Below, in pieces: positions 1 to 5,173 of a DNA stretch of 12,145 nt. The translations under genes and the position numbers were made by a program. Position 1 is the first letter of the stretch. Each line of letters opens with the position of its first letter. The notes beneath the pieces were generated by a model that was not told the DNA's origin, did not search any database, and worked only from the letters and a program-made list of their open reading frames with translations. The stretch is from Paraburkholderia sp. ZP32-5 (GTDB taxonomy: Bacteria; Pseudomonadota; Gammaproteobacteria; Burkholderiales; Burkholderiaceae), in the NCBI RefSeq assembly GCF_021390495.1, contig NZ_JAJEJP010000004.1, forward strand, positions 1-12,145, given 5' to 3'.

Positions 1-175
1 CCAGCCTGAGAGTCTGCGTGCGCTCGAAGCCAAGGGCGAAATTTTCGTGCTGATCCGGCTACTGGAACAGCAGCAGCTCGAACATGCTGCGCTGCTCGAC
101 TCGGTAGAAGAACAGCGTGCGGGGATGTCGCCCACGGAAATTCTTTTGCAGCGTGGCATCGAGCTTCGTCTGTAA
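1..175 (+). CDS. C-terminal part (57 aa) of an unrecognised 100-aa protein that starts at 12018
   Basis: The frame is open from base 2 to a TAA stop at 173-175 and has no start of its own here. The two bases left at the right edge (12144-12145, ga) plus base 1 (c) make a GAC codon that joins this frame exactly to the ORF starting at 12018. This is what is expected if the window is a circle. The joined protein would be 100 aa: 42 from the right edge, one Asp at the join, and 57 here. The segment is rich in Leu, Glu and Gln and looks helical (LLEQQQLEHAALL in the middle, ending GIELRL). It has no membrane segment or cysteine pair. I do not recognise the family. The gene overlaps the end of the HigA-like gene by 8 bases, so the two are probably co-translated. 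Confidence 0.75.
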   Translation, partial: QPESLRALEAKGEIFVLIRLLEQQQLEHAALLDSVEEQRAGMSPTEILLQRGIELRL

Positions 176-530
176 TGTCCTTCAATGTGCCGACGGGTCA
201 GTCCATCCAAGCGTGTACGCGAGCCTCGATCTTCTGGTCGCCGCCAGTCAGGTTGCCTGAATGGTCGCCGGAGCTTGCCTCGCGATGATCAACTTTTTCA
301 TTGACCCAATGATTCCCGAGAAAATCAACGCGAGCATCCACTCCAGGTTCCACTGAATCTTCCACTGTTTTGCGAGGTATCTTGAGGACAGGATAGGGAA
401 TGTATATACGCGACTCGTCGCGTATATACACTGGCCAAAACACTCGGTGGCCTACGGCCCCCTTCGCGCTTTTGTCCTTTCCCTTGAACTCAGGGCTTCG
501 CCCCGAGACCCGTACTTCAACAAGACAGAA
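176..530. other. Intergenic region upstream of the mobC-like gene, possible oriT side
   Basis: No convincing gene fills this stretch. It contains the perfect inverted repeat at 401-430 and a weaker hairpin (TCAGGGC at 490-496 against GCCCCGA at 500-506, one mismatch). A minus-strand frame at 198-443 (81 codons, GTG start inside the palindrome, no clear ribosome site) has plausible codons but no recognisable family; I would not call it a gene. In mobilizable plasmids the nick region often lies just upstream of mobC, so this is where an oriT would be expected. I cannot identify a known nic consensus here. Confidence 0.35.
401..430. repeat. Perfect 13-bp inverted repeat (operator or relaxosome-type site)
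   Basis: TGTATATACGCGA (401-413) is followed by the 4-bp spacer CTCG and by the exact reverse complement TCGCGTATATACA (418-430). There is no T-run on either side, so it is not a simple terminator. It lies 100 bp before the mobC-like gene. Its symmetry suits a dimeric DNA-binding protein such as an RHH relaxosome accessory protein, or the stem that often precedes a nick site. The role is inferred; the repeat itself is exact. Confidence 0.6.
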
Positions 531-878
531 ATGTCAGAACCGGGTAAGGCTCAAAAGACTGTGTCGGTCTGCCTCCGCATGACGGCGGAGGACAAGGCCG
601 TAATTGAGGAAAAAGCGAGGAACCGGACGTTGACCGTGACGGAATACCTCACACGCGCAGGCCTCGCCGCTCGGCCGTCGGCGGGACAACGTCGATGCGA
701 TTAACCTGCTGCGCGAGTGCGCGGATGAACTGAAGGCGATCCACGCGACATTGATTTGATAGGTGTAGCGGCCGGCGATGGCGTGCCGTCCGCGGCCACG
801 ATGGACCAGACCATGCGGGCTGTCTGCTCGGCGATTAACCGCGTCTGGCAAAGCAAGGGCGAACGCATTAACGCCTAA
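531..878 (+). pseudogene. mobC-like relaxosome accessory gene, broken by two compensating frame changes
   Basis: The ATG at 531 opens a typical RHH-type mobilization accessory N-terminus (KTVSVCLRMTAEDKAVIEEK, then LTVTEYLTRAGL), but that frame stops at 702-704. The +1 frame from about 664 continues sensibly (GRRRDNVDAINLLRECADEL, then KAIHATLI, stop 757-759). The original frame then resumes from about 760 with GVPSAATMDQTMRAVCSAIN and RVWQSKGERINA, stop 876-878. Stitched together this is one protein of about 115 aa, the usual size for this family. Such proteins bind oriT and help the relaxase open the strands. No relaxase gene is present. Two frame changes that cancel mean either a pseudogene or two sequencing indels. 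The 3' end overlaps the convergent exonuclease gene by 11 bases. Confidence 0.6.
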
Positions 879-1407
879 TCCTTATGCGCGGCAGATTCTC
901 CTTGAAAGCGCGTTCAGGTTGGGCCGGTTTTCGGGCGTCCATCCACGCGAGCCAGCCACGCCGGTAAGCGCGTGCGTCGGCCAGCGCGTGGTGCTCACGG
1001 GCGTCTGTCCGGTAGTACGCGGCCACGGTGCGATCGTAAATTGTCGTGTCGATCAATGGCCGCAGGTCAAAGTAGCAATTGGCCAGATTCGCCGGCCACG
1101 GCGTACCCAACAGATCGAGCAGGAAACGCCAGTCGGTTTCCGAGTCGCACGCGACCTGAACGGCGCGCGGTGCATCCGAGAGCCACGCGCGCAGCCCGGT
1201 ACCTGCTTCAGCTCGGGGCATGCGCGGGCCGGCGAGCAGCGGCAGCACTTCACGCTGCACGAACGGCGTACAGTCATCGGGCGTCCAAGTGTCGGCCAGC
1301 TCGGCATAGAATTCGCGCAGGCCATCTTCGGCCACCAGCGCGAGGCTGATGAGCCTCGGCCGTGACTGGCCAAGGCCCGTGTATTCGGTGTCGAGAAACA
1401 GCAGCAT
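868..1407 (-). CDS. DEDDh-family 3'-5' exonuclease (DnaQ/RNase T fold)
   Basis: This is a 179-aa protein beginning MLLFLDTEYTGLGQ. The Exo I motif is D6-T-E8. An Exo II acidic residue lies in CDSETDW (D88 or D92). Exo III is EHHALADA, with H139 five residues before D144, the DEDDh pattern. These acidic residues bind two metal ions that cleave nucleotides from a 3' end. The short length, with little beyond the catalytic fold, resembles the Rv2179c-like 3'-5' exoribonuclease group (PF16473) more than polymerase epsilon subunits; that placement is from memory of the family. The start lies 2 bp after the stop of the 75-aa gene, so the two form an operon. The gene converges on mobC, overlapping by 11 bases. 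The substrate is unknown; a nucleic-acid processing or defence role on the plasmid is only possible. Confidence 0.8.
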   Translation of the reverse strand: MLLFLDTEYTGLGQSRPRLISLALVAEDGLREFYAELADTWTPDDCTPFVQREVLPLLAGPRMPRAEAGTGLRAWLSDAPRAVQVACDSETDWRFLLDLLGTPWPANLANCYFDLRPLIDTTIYDRTVAAYYRTDAREHHALADARAYRRGWLAWMDARKPAQPERAFKENLPRIRIRR

Positions 1408-1409
1408 GG

Positions 1410-1637
1410 TTACTCACTGTCGATCACGATTGCCGTTTCATCGGGCGCGAACGGGGCTTCGGCCAATGGGTCGGCCCCTTCGTACGCGGCATCGGCCATC
1501 GTCTCAGCGACTGTGCGCCGAACGGGTTCCGGATGTACCGACACCACATCGACAAAGCCGCCGTGAAAGTGCGGCAGGACAACTCGCGCATCGGCTGGGA
1601 GTCGGCCAAGGGCTGCAATCAGTTCGGTTACTGTCAT
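1410..1637 (-). CDS. Small conserved-looking hypothetical protein (75 aa)
   Basis: The protein starts MTVTELIAALGRLPADARVV and continues with an acidic C-terminus (PFAPDETAIVIDSE). The opening has a helix followed by a strand (VVLPHFHGGFVDVVSV), a layout I associate with short uncharacterised beta-proteobacterial proteins of the form TVxELIAxLxxLPxDAxVV. There is no cysteine, membrane segment or signal peptide. The ATG at 1637 is preceded by a moderate ribosome site (GGGACAG). It ends 2 bp before the exonuclease start, so the pair is probably one transcript. The function is unknown. A regulatory or inhibitor role for the exonuclease is a guess based on linkage only. Confidence 0.6.
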   Translation of the reverse strand: MTVTELIAALGRLPADARVVLPHFHGGFVDVVSVHPEPVRRTVAETMADAAYEGADPLAEAPFAPDETAIVIDSE

Positions 1638-1698
1638 GGTTCTGTCCCGAGTGCTAAAAGGCAGGGGGCCGGCGAAAGGTGACGCGAAGCGGCCCGAC

Positions 1699-1930
1699 TT
1701 ATGCCGGCAAGGCTTCAGCGAGTATCCTAGCCCGGAACTTCACAGAAACATCTTCTGGCGTCAGCAGGTCAACCCGGACACCGGGCAGTTCCTGCCGCGC
1801 GTACTGGATTCCGGCCCAAATCAAACAGTGCGGCACCATGCAACGCATCGGCCAAGATATTGCGGTCGCTGCAAATGTACCTTCGCCGCGAATGCCTCTC
1901 AAGTGAAGCCGGTACGCGGGCCAAAAACGT
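1699..1930 (-). pseudogene. Remnant of an MNT-type nucleotidyltransferase (MNT/HEPN antitoxin-like), frameshifted
   Basis: Three stretches in two minus-strand frames line up with the order of a minimal nucleotidyltransferase. First comes YRLHLRGIRGEGTFAA (about 1914-1870), resembling the LFGSxARGE loop. Then SDRNILADALHGAALFDLG (about 1870-1815) in a shifted frame occupies the place of SDxDxLVD followed by SLFDLG. Finally IQYARQELPGVRVDLLTP and EDVSVKFRARILAEALPA (about 1810-1699) return to the first frame and match the usual C-terminal VDLLTP...FRxRVLAEA ending. The catalytic GSxxxGxxxxxSDxD is degraded (SDRN). The N-terminus is missing, since a stop lies just upstream in the frame. MNT proteins pair with HEPN toxins, but no HEPN gene is visible nearby. 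The pattern is clear to me but not confirmed by a search. Confidence 0.5.
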
Positions 1931-1956
1931 CACCGATCGGGAACAGACGTTATGTT

Positions 1957-2048
1957 AAGCGCCCCAACGTCGGCGAGTTTATGGCGTCTTTTTAGACGGA
2001 TCTGGCGTACCCGGCCATGCGCTGGGCACCGCCGACGTTGGGGCGCTT
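1957..2048. repeat. Perfect 19-bp inverted repeat spanning the end of the 264-aa gene
   Basis: AAGCGCCCCAACGTCGGCG at 1957-1975 is exactly repeated in inverted form at 2030-2048, with 54 bp between the arms. The right arm lies inside the proline-rich C-terminal coding part of the minus-strand gene and the left arm lies just beyond its stop (1979-1981). A smaller stem, CGTCT/AGACG around TTTT (1985-1998), sits in the loop. No T-run follows on the minus strand, so a standard Rho-independent terminator is unlikely. It may be an mRNA 3' end structure or the scar of an inverted duplication. Confidence 0.7.
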
Positions 2049-2773
2049 GGAAGGGCAGAAGGCACAGCAGGGCCTAACGGCACCGACGGCGCAACCAGAT
2101 GTACAGGGGGAGGTAGCGTTACCTCAGTCCCTGGCGGCGTTCCAGCAGCTGCAGGTGACGGTAAAGGACCAAAGGGAGGCAGGCCTGACAGTGCAACCAA
2201 AGAGGGCAGAACGGCTCCGGGAGTCGCGAAAACGCCAACCCCCGCCGGAGTTTCCTCTTCAGGCTCCAGATCATCAGCACCAATTTGTATCAGCCTGCTA
2301 AGCAAGGCTGTGTAGTACTGGTCATGGGCACGGGTCTTATAGATCTCATCGATGACCTGAATTGGGTTCAACAGGAGCACATAAGCAAAATCTCCTGATG
2401 GCCCCACCTTCGAACGAATGAAGCCCAGCTCCTCAAGCCGCTTCATTCTCCCGTTCCACGTTGCCTCGGCCCGTGGTCCCCCAAACCCGGATTCAAACGC
2501 GAATTCCCGGGGGTTGCGGATCTCGAGAAACGCTTCATCGAAGACCCAACACCAGAGGGTCAGATACGTATCTGACAGCGGAAACCCCTTGTCTGAGAGC
2601 AGATTCAGGATTCTCGCAATCAACGGCATCGTTCGCGGCAGCGTCGTGAACCCCACTCGCCTGCTGCGCAACCAGAGCTTGGACTCGGGAACGTCAGGCC
2701 ACATGCGATCACGCAGGTACTTGCGCTTCTCCCCGGCCTTTCTTGGAATCTTTTTTGGTGCAGTTTCAGCCAT
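1979..2773 (-). CDS. Conserved hypothetical protein, helical domain with proline-rich tail (264 aa)
   Basis: Residues 1-35 are basic (KKIPRKAGEKRKYLRDRMWP). Residues about 38-175 form the conserved-looking part, including FTTLPRTMPLIARILNLLSD, LTLWCWVFDEAFLEIRNPRE and a winged-helix-like segment NGRMKRLEELGFIRSKVG followed by GDFAYVLLLNP. Residues from about 180 to the end are a low-complexity tail of Pro, Ala, Ser, Thr and Val, ending PSKKTP. I recognise the general type from proteobacterial plasmids and islands but know no function. The winged-helix reading is an inference from the helix-helix-wing pattern. The start at 2773 has an AGGCAAG ribosome site about 8 bp upstream. The gene reads away from the cargo block and shares the 2774-3068 regulatory region with the RHH gene at 3069. 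Confidence 0.75.
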   Translation of the reverse strand: MAETAPKKIPRKAGEKRKYLRDRMWPDVPESKLWLRSRRVGFTTLPRTMPLIARILNLLSDKGFPLSDTYLTLWCWVFDEAFLEIRNPREFAFESGFGGPRAEATWNGRMKRLEELGFIRSKVGPSGDFAYVLLLNPIQVIDEIYKTRAHDQYYTALLSRLIQIGADDLEPEEETPAGVGVFATPGAVLPSLVALSGLPPFGPLPSPAAAGTPPGTEVTLPPPVHLVAPSVPLGPAVPSALPSAPTSAVPSAWPGTPDPSKKTP

Positions 2774-3068
2774 TTTTGCTTGCCTAAGTCGCTTCTTGGT
2801 GCAACATATTACGGATTATAGAATTTAACACACATCGCATATCTTACTATGAACGTCTGAAATGCAATGTATGTTGTAGTCTGTGTGTTAAAAATCAATA
2901 ACTTACATGAACTCTTGTGCTCCATGTGCTCATTGTTCTGCGAGTTTCCAAGGTTATCCGTGCTCCCGTGGAGCGCGCGCATCCTGAAATTTTTTGCGCC
3001 GGCAGATGATCTAAATTTCAGTACTCAGGAATCTGAGTGGTTTTTGTGTAATATATGAGGGATAGATC
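2774..3068. promoter_or_regulatory. Divergent regulatory region with three inverted repeats
   Basis: This AT-rich gap separates the minus-strand 264-aa gene from the plus-strand RHH gene, so it should hold both promoters. It contains three exact inverted repeats: TTTAACACACA (2824-2834) with TGTGTGTTAAA (2882-2892); TGAAATTT (2985-2992) with AAATTTCA (3013-3020); and ACTCAG (3023-3028) with CTGAGT (3033-3038). A TAATAT -10-like box lies at 3049-3054 ahead of the RHH gene, but I see no good -35 box. The last palindrome, 31 to 46 bp before the RHH start, is a natural operator for that protein. A short plus-strand frame at 2867-3058 looks non-coding. Confidence 0.5.
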
Positions 3069-3302
3069 ATGAACGCAACCGACACGGGTCGCAGTGCAAA
3101 GAAGGTCCGCTTGAACGCTGACCTCGCTCCAGATGTCGCTCAGGCGCTTGAGGATCTTGCCCGCACGCAGGGTATTAGCCTTTCCGAGGCGGTCCGGCGT
3201 GCGATTAGTACTGAATCGTTTTTGCAGCGTAAGCGCAGCGATGGCAGCAAGGTTCTCCTTGAGGAGGACGGCAAGCTGAGGGAGCTGGTCTTTTTAAGAT
3301 AG
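3069..3302 (+). CDS. Ribbon-helix-helix (CopG-like) protein, 77 aa
   Basis: Residues 12-50 show the RHH pattern: a beta strand (KKVRLNADL), then helix A (PDVAQALEDLARTQG) and helix B after the turn (ISLSEAVRRAISTESFL). Such proteins bind DNA as dimers and usually repress their own promoter. The tail (GSKVLLEEDGKLRELVFLR) forms a likely beta hairpin and is characteristic of a subgroup I have seen beside small membrane proteins. The start is supported by GAGGGA about 6 bp upstream. The stop lies 7 bp before the membrane-protein gene at 3310, so the two are one operon. The role is a DNA-binding regulator or an antitoxin-like partner; the sequence does not decide between them. Confidence 0.8.
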   Translation: MNATDTGRSAKKVRLNADLAPDVAQALEDLARTQGISLSEAVRRAISTESFLQRKRSDGSKVLLEEDGKLRELVFLR

Positions 3303-3309
3303 AGGTCTT

Positions 3310-3864
3310 ATGGGTACGACAGACGACGAAAATAACAATCTTGCTGGGAATAATTCGGAGCCCGCGTCCGTCGTATCCACCCAGCCCAGCGGCGAGTCTC
3401 CTGCAGGAGCGGATACCACCAATGCGCAGACGTCCTCCCAAGGCAAAGATGATCTCGGCGAAAATGATCCGGAGCCCGCGCCGTCTGCCGTACCACCTCA
3501 CCCCAGCGCCGAAGCTCCTGCGGGAGTAGACGCCGCTAATGGGGGCCCGTCGCCTCAGGCAGCTCCCGAGTACGCTAGAGTGCTTGACGCGAGCGATCCC
3601 ACGCCGGCATCACTGATCGCATTTTCCTTCGACTCGAAGCGCCATCACGATGAGGCGCGAAGCACGATCGCGTACTGGCTGCTGGCACTGTTGACAGGGT
3701 TGTTAGTAGCGACAGCCTTAGGCTTCGGATCGTTACTGGCAAGGGAAAAACCTCCCACCTTTGACGACTTCAAATCACTGGTGGAATTGATTCTGACTCC
3801 TCTTCTTACGCTAGTTTCTGCCGCCACGGGTTTTTACTTTGGTTCGCAGAAACAGGAAAGCTAG
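3310..3864 (+). CDS. Two-helix membrane protein with repeated disordered N-terminal region (184 aa)
   Basis: Residues 1-90 are Pro/Ala/Ser/Gly/Glu-rich and disordered. They hold an internal duplication: residues about 15-44 (SEPASVVSTQPSGESPAGAD onward) are repeated at about 53-83 (PEPAPSAVPPHPSAEAPAGV onward), a 38-codon unit also visible in DNA as CGGAGCCCGCG at 3356 and 3470. Transmembrane helix 1 is about 118-143 (IAYWLLALLTGLLVATALGF) and helix 2 about 157-178 (LILTPLLTLVSAATGFYFGS). There is no signal peptide, and both ends are probably cytoplasmic. The TPLxTLVxxxTGFYFGS ending recurs in small membrane proteins of unknown role. A GAGGT ribosome site and the 7-bp gap tie it to the RHH gene. 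It might be a membrane effector controlled by the RHH protein; that is inference. Confidence 0.75.
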   Translation: MGTTDDENNNLAGNNSEPASVVSTQPSGESPAGADTTNAQTSSQGKDDLGENDPEPAPSAVPPHPSAEAPAGVDAANGGPSPQAAPEYARVLDASDPTPASLIAFSFDSKRHHDEARSTIAYWLLALLTGLLVATALGFGSLLAREKPPTFDDFKSLVELILTPLLTLVSAATGFYFGSQKQES

Positions 3865-3989
3865 AATCCCCGCCGGCTCATCATGACCAGACGACTACTG
3901 GGTCATGTGTATGAAGGCTGCCCATCTTCAGGCTCTGGCATGTCGAGAAGGGTTTCACCTGTGCCCGCGCGCTACTGACGGAGATAAAA
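3865..3989. other. Short intergenic stretch with a weak hairpin
   Basis: CATGACC (3882-3888) and GGTCATG (3901-3907) form a 7-bp stem with a 12-base loop just after the membrane-protein gene. No T-run follows, so terminator function is doubtful. A GGAG ribosome site precedes the next start at 3990. No gene is seen. Confidence 0.35.
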
Positions 3990-4226
3990 ATGGCTCAATA
4001 CAAGTATCAGAAATTTTTGAAAGAAGGGCAGAGTGACGTATATGACAAACGATATGCACCAGGCAGTGAAGCCTACAACGCCGGGATCTACCGCTGTGTT
4101 GCCTGTGGGCATGAAATCGCCATCGCTAAAGGGCACACACTACCGCCCCAGAATCACCATCAACATGCACCAGGCCTTGGCCCGATTGAGTGGCAGCTGA
4201 TTGTCTATGCTCAGGCCAAAAAATAG
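3990..4226 (+). CDS. Small zinc-binding protein (78 aa)
   Basis: The protein begins MAQYKYQKFLKEGQSDVYDK and carries C36-V-A-C39-G-H41 followed by a histidine-rich segment (H49, then NHHQHAPG at 55-62). It then has a strand-like end (IEWQLIVYAQ). The CxxC plus histidines suggest one structural zinc. I recall related short proteins of about 75 aa in Proteobacteria, often named only as zinc-ribbon or 'protein L' with no known function, sharing GIYRCxxCGxE and LPPQNHHQH. The start has a GGAG ribosome site about 8 bp upstream. It stands alone on the plus strand between the membrane-protein gene and the TIR gene, with a palindrome 20 bp after its stop. Its function is unknown, and a link to the TIR protein is positional only. 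Confidence 0.75.
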   Translation: MAQYKYQKFLKEGQSDVYDKRYAPGSEAYNAGIYRCVACGHEIAIAKGHTLPPQNHHQHAPGLGPIEWQLIVYAQAKK

Positions 4227-4245
4227 AACGAAGAAGTAGCAGACC

Positions 4246-4263
4246 GCGGGCGGATCCGCCCGC
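4246..4263. terminator. 18-bp perfect GC-rich palindrome, possible weak terminator
   Basis: GCGGGCGGATCCGCCCGC reads the same on both strands and lies 20 bp after the stop of the zinc-binding gene. The hairpin would be strong, but CTGTGTTAAG follows rather than a T-run. It could be a terminator lacking a U-tract, an mRNA stabiliser, or a cassette-boundary element. Confidence 0.4.
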
Positions 4264-4302
4264 CTGTGTTAAGTATGCATAGGCCGGTGCATGAGTTGAG
4301 TT

Positions 4303-4336
4303 TTTATATATGATAATGTCCTTTATCACATATAAA
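4303..4336. promoter_or_regulatory. Near-perfect inverted repeat just before the TIR gene (likely operator)
   Basis: TTTATATATGATA (4303-4315) faces TATCACATATAAA (4324-4336); 12 of 13 positions pair, with an 8-bp spacer. It ends 10 bp before the ATG of the TIR-like gene, so a protein bound here would block transcription or ribosome access. It is AT-rich, and its left arm includes -10-like hexamers (TATATA, GATAAT). It resembles the operator of a self-regulated toxic gene, but the cognate repressor is not identified. Confidence 0.5.
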
Positions 4337-4346
4337 GAGATAGACC

Positions 4347-5171
4347 ATGCCCACTCGTTCACCTGAAGTCATCGAGCGCGGGATCGGACGCCTGCAGGAA
4401 CGAATCGACGCGCTTACATCACTCGATGTCCAGGCTCTAAAGAACGAAATCATGCCTCCTGAACTGGCTGCACTGTCGGCGGCAATCGCGGACACGCTTG
4501 AGCGATGTTTCGGCAAGGAGACTACGGCGTATCGACGCTACAAGCCGGCGACCGCACTGAGGCCTTTAAAGTCCAAAAGCTACAGCAATGAGTTTTATTT
4601 CCGGCAAGAGGTCCGAGAAAATTGCGTGCGTTCCGTGGCGCTTTTGCAGGACGCACAGCGAGCGCTTCGCGAAGATATCGAGGACGCCAAGCATGTAGCA
4701 CCGGAGCAGATTTTTCCTTCGACGACTCTTTCCCGCCGCGTATTCGTGGTTCACGGTCACGACGATGGCGCCCGGGAAGCGGTCGCACGTTTTCTAGAAA
4801 AGATCGGCTTCGAGGCGATCATCCTGCACGAACAGGCCAACCAGGGGCGCACGGTCATCGAAAAGATCGAGGCGCAAGGCAATGTGAGATTCGCCGTCGT
4901 CCTGTTGACGCCAGACGACGTAGGCCGCAGCGTCAAGGAAGACGAACTGAGGCCACGGGCGCGGCAGAACGTGCTGCTCGAGCTGGGCTACTTCATTGGC
5001 AAGCTTGGTCGGGACAAAGTCTGCGCGCTCAAACGCGGCGATGTCGACATTCCCAGTGATTTCGCCGGCGTCGTCTGGGAAAAGATGGACGACGGAAACG
5101 GCTGGAAACTGTCCTTGGCCAAAGAGCTCAAGGCAGCTGGCCACGATGTCGATCTGAACAAGGCGTTTTAG
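4347..5171 (+). CDS. TIR-like nucleotide-binding protein (PF10137-type), candidate NADase defence effector
   Basis: This is a 274-aa protein. Residues 1-125 are an uncharacterised, mostly helical N-terminal region. Residues 131-245 form a TIR-like domain: strand A RRVFVVHGHDDGAREAVARF, then GFEAIILHEQANQGRTVIEK, RFAVVLLTPDDVG, and the hallmark RARQNVLLELGYFIGKLGR with the likely catalytic E212. It ends near SDFAGVVWEKMDD. PF10137-type domains occur as CBASS effectors (Cap12/TIR-STING) and in stand-alone proteins; known members degrade NAD+ when activated. Here no cyclase, STING, Argonaute or ThsA gene lies nearby, so the N-terminal region may sense the trigger or recruit a partner. An inverted repeat sits just upstream. 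The recombinase starts 2 bp after its stop. The fold is well supported; the biological role is inferred. Confidence 0.88.
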   Translation: MPTRSPEVIERGIGRLQERIDALTSLDVQALKNEIMPPELAALSAAIADTLERCFGKETTAYRRYKPATALRPLKSKSYSNEFYFRQEVRENCVRSVALLQDAQRALREDIEDAKHVAPEQIFPSTTLSRRVFVVHGHDDGAREAVARFLEKIGFEAIILHEQANQGRTVIEKIEAQGNVRFAVVLLTPDDVGRSVKEDELRPRARQNVLLELGYFIGKLGRDKVCALKRGDVDIPSDFAGVVWEKMDDGNGWKLSLAKELKAAGHDVDLNKAF

Positions 5172-5173
5172 TC

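Noticed and set aside
198..443. 81-codon minus-strand ORF in the region before mobC
   Set aside because: It starts with GTG inside the perfect palindrome, lacks a ribosome site and matches no family I know; codons are plausible, so it could be a gene remnant.
778..1365. Long plus-strand ORF (195 codons) opposite the exonuclease
   Set aside because: It is the antisense shadow of the exonuclease gene, which has full DEDDh motifs; the plus-strand product has no recognisable pattern.
2954..2962. TTATCCGTG as a DnaA box
   Set aside because: It matches the consensus at only 7 of 9 positions and has no neighbouring boxes or iterons.
2867..3058. 63-codon plus-strand ORF in the divergent region
   Set aside because: No ribosome site, no protein-like pattern, and it covers three inverted repeats that explain the region as regulatory.
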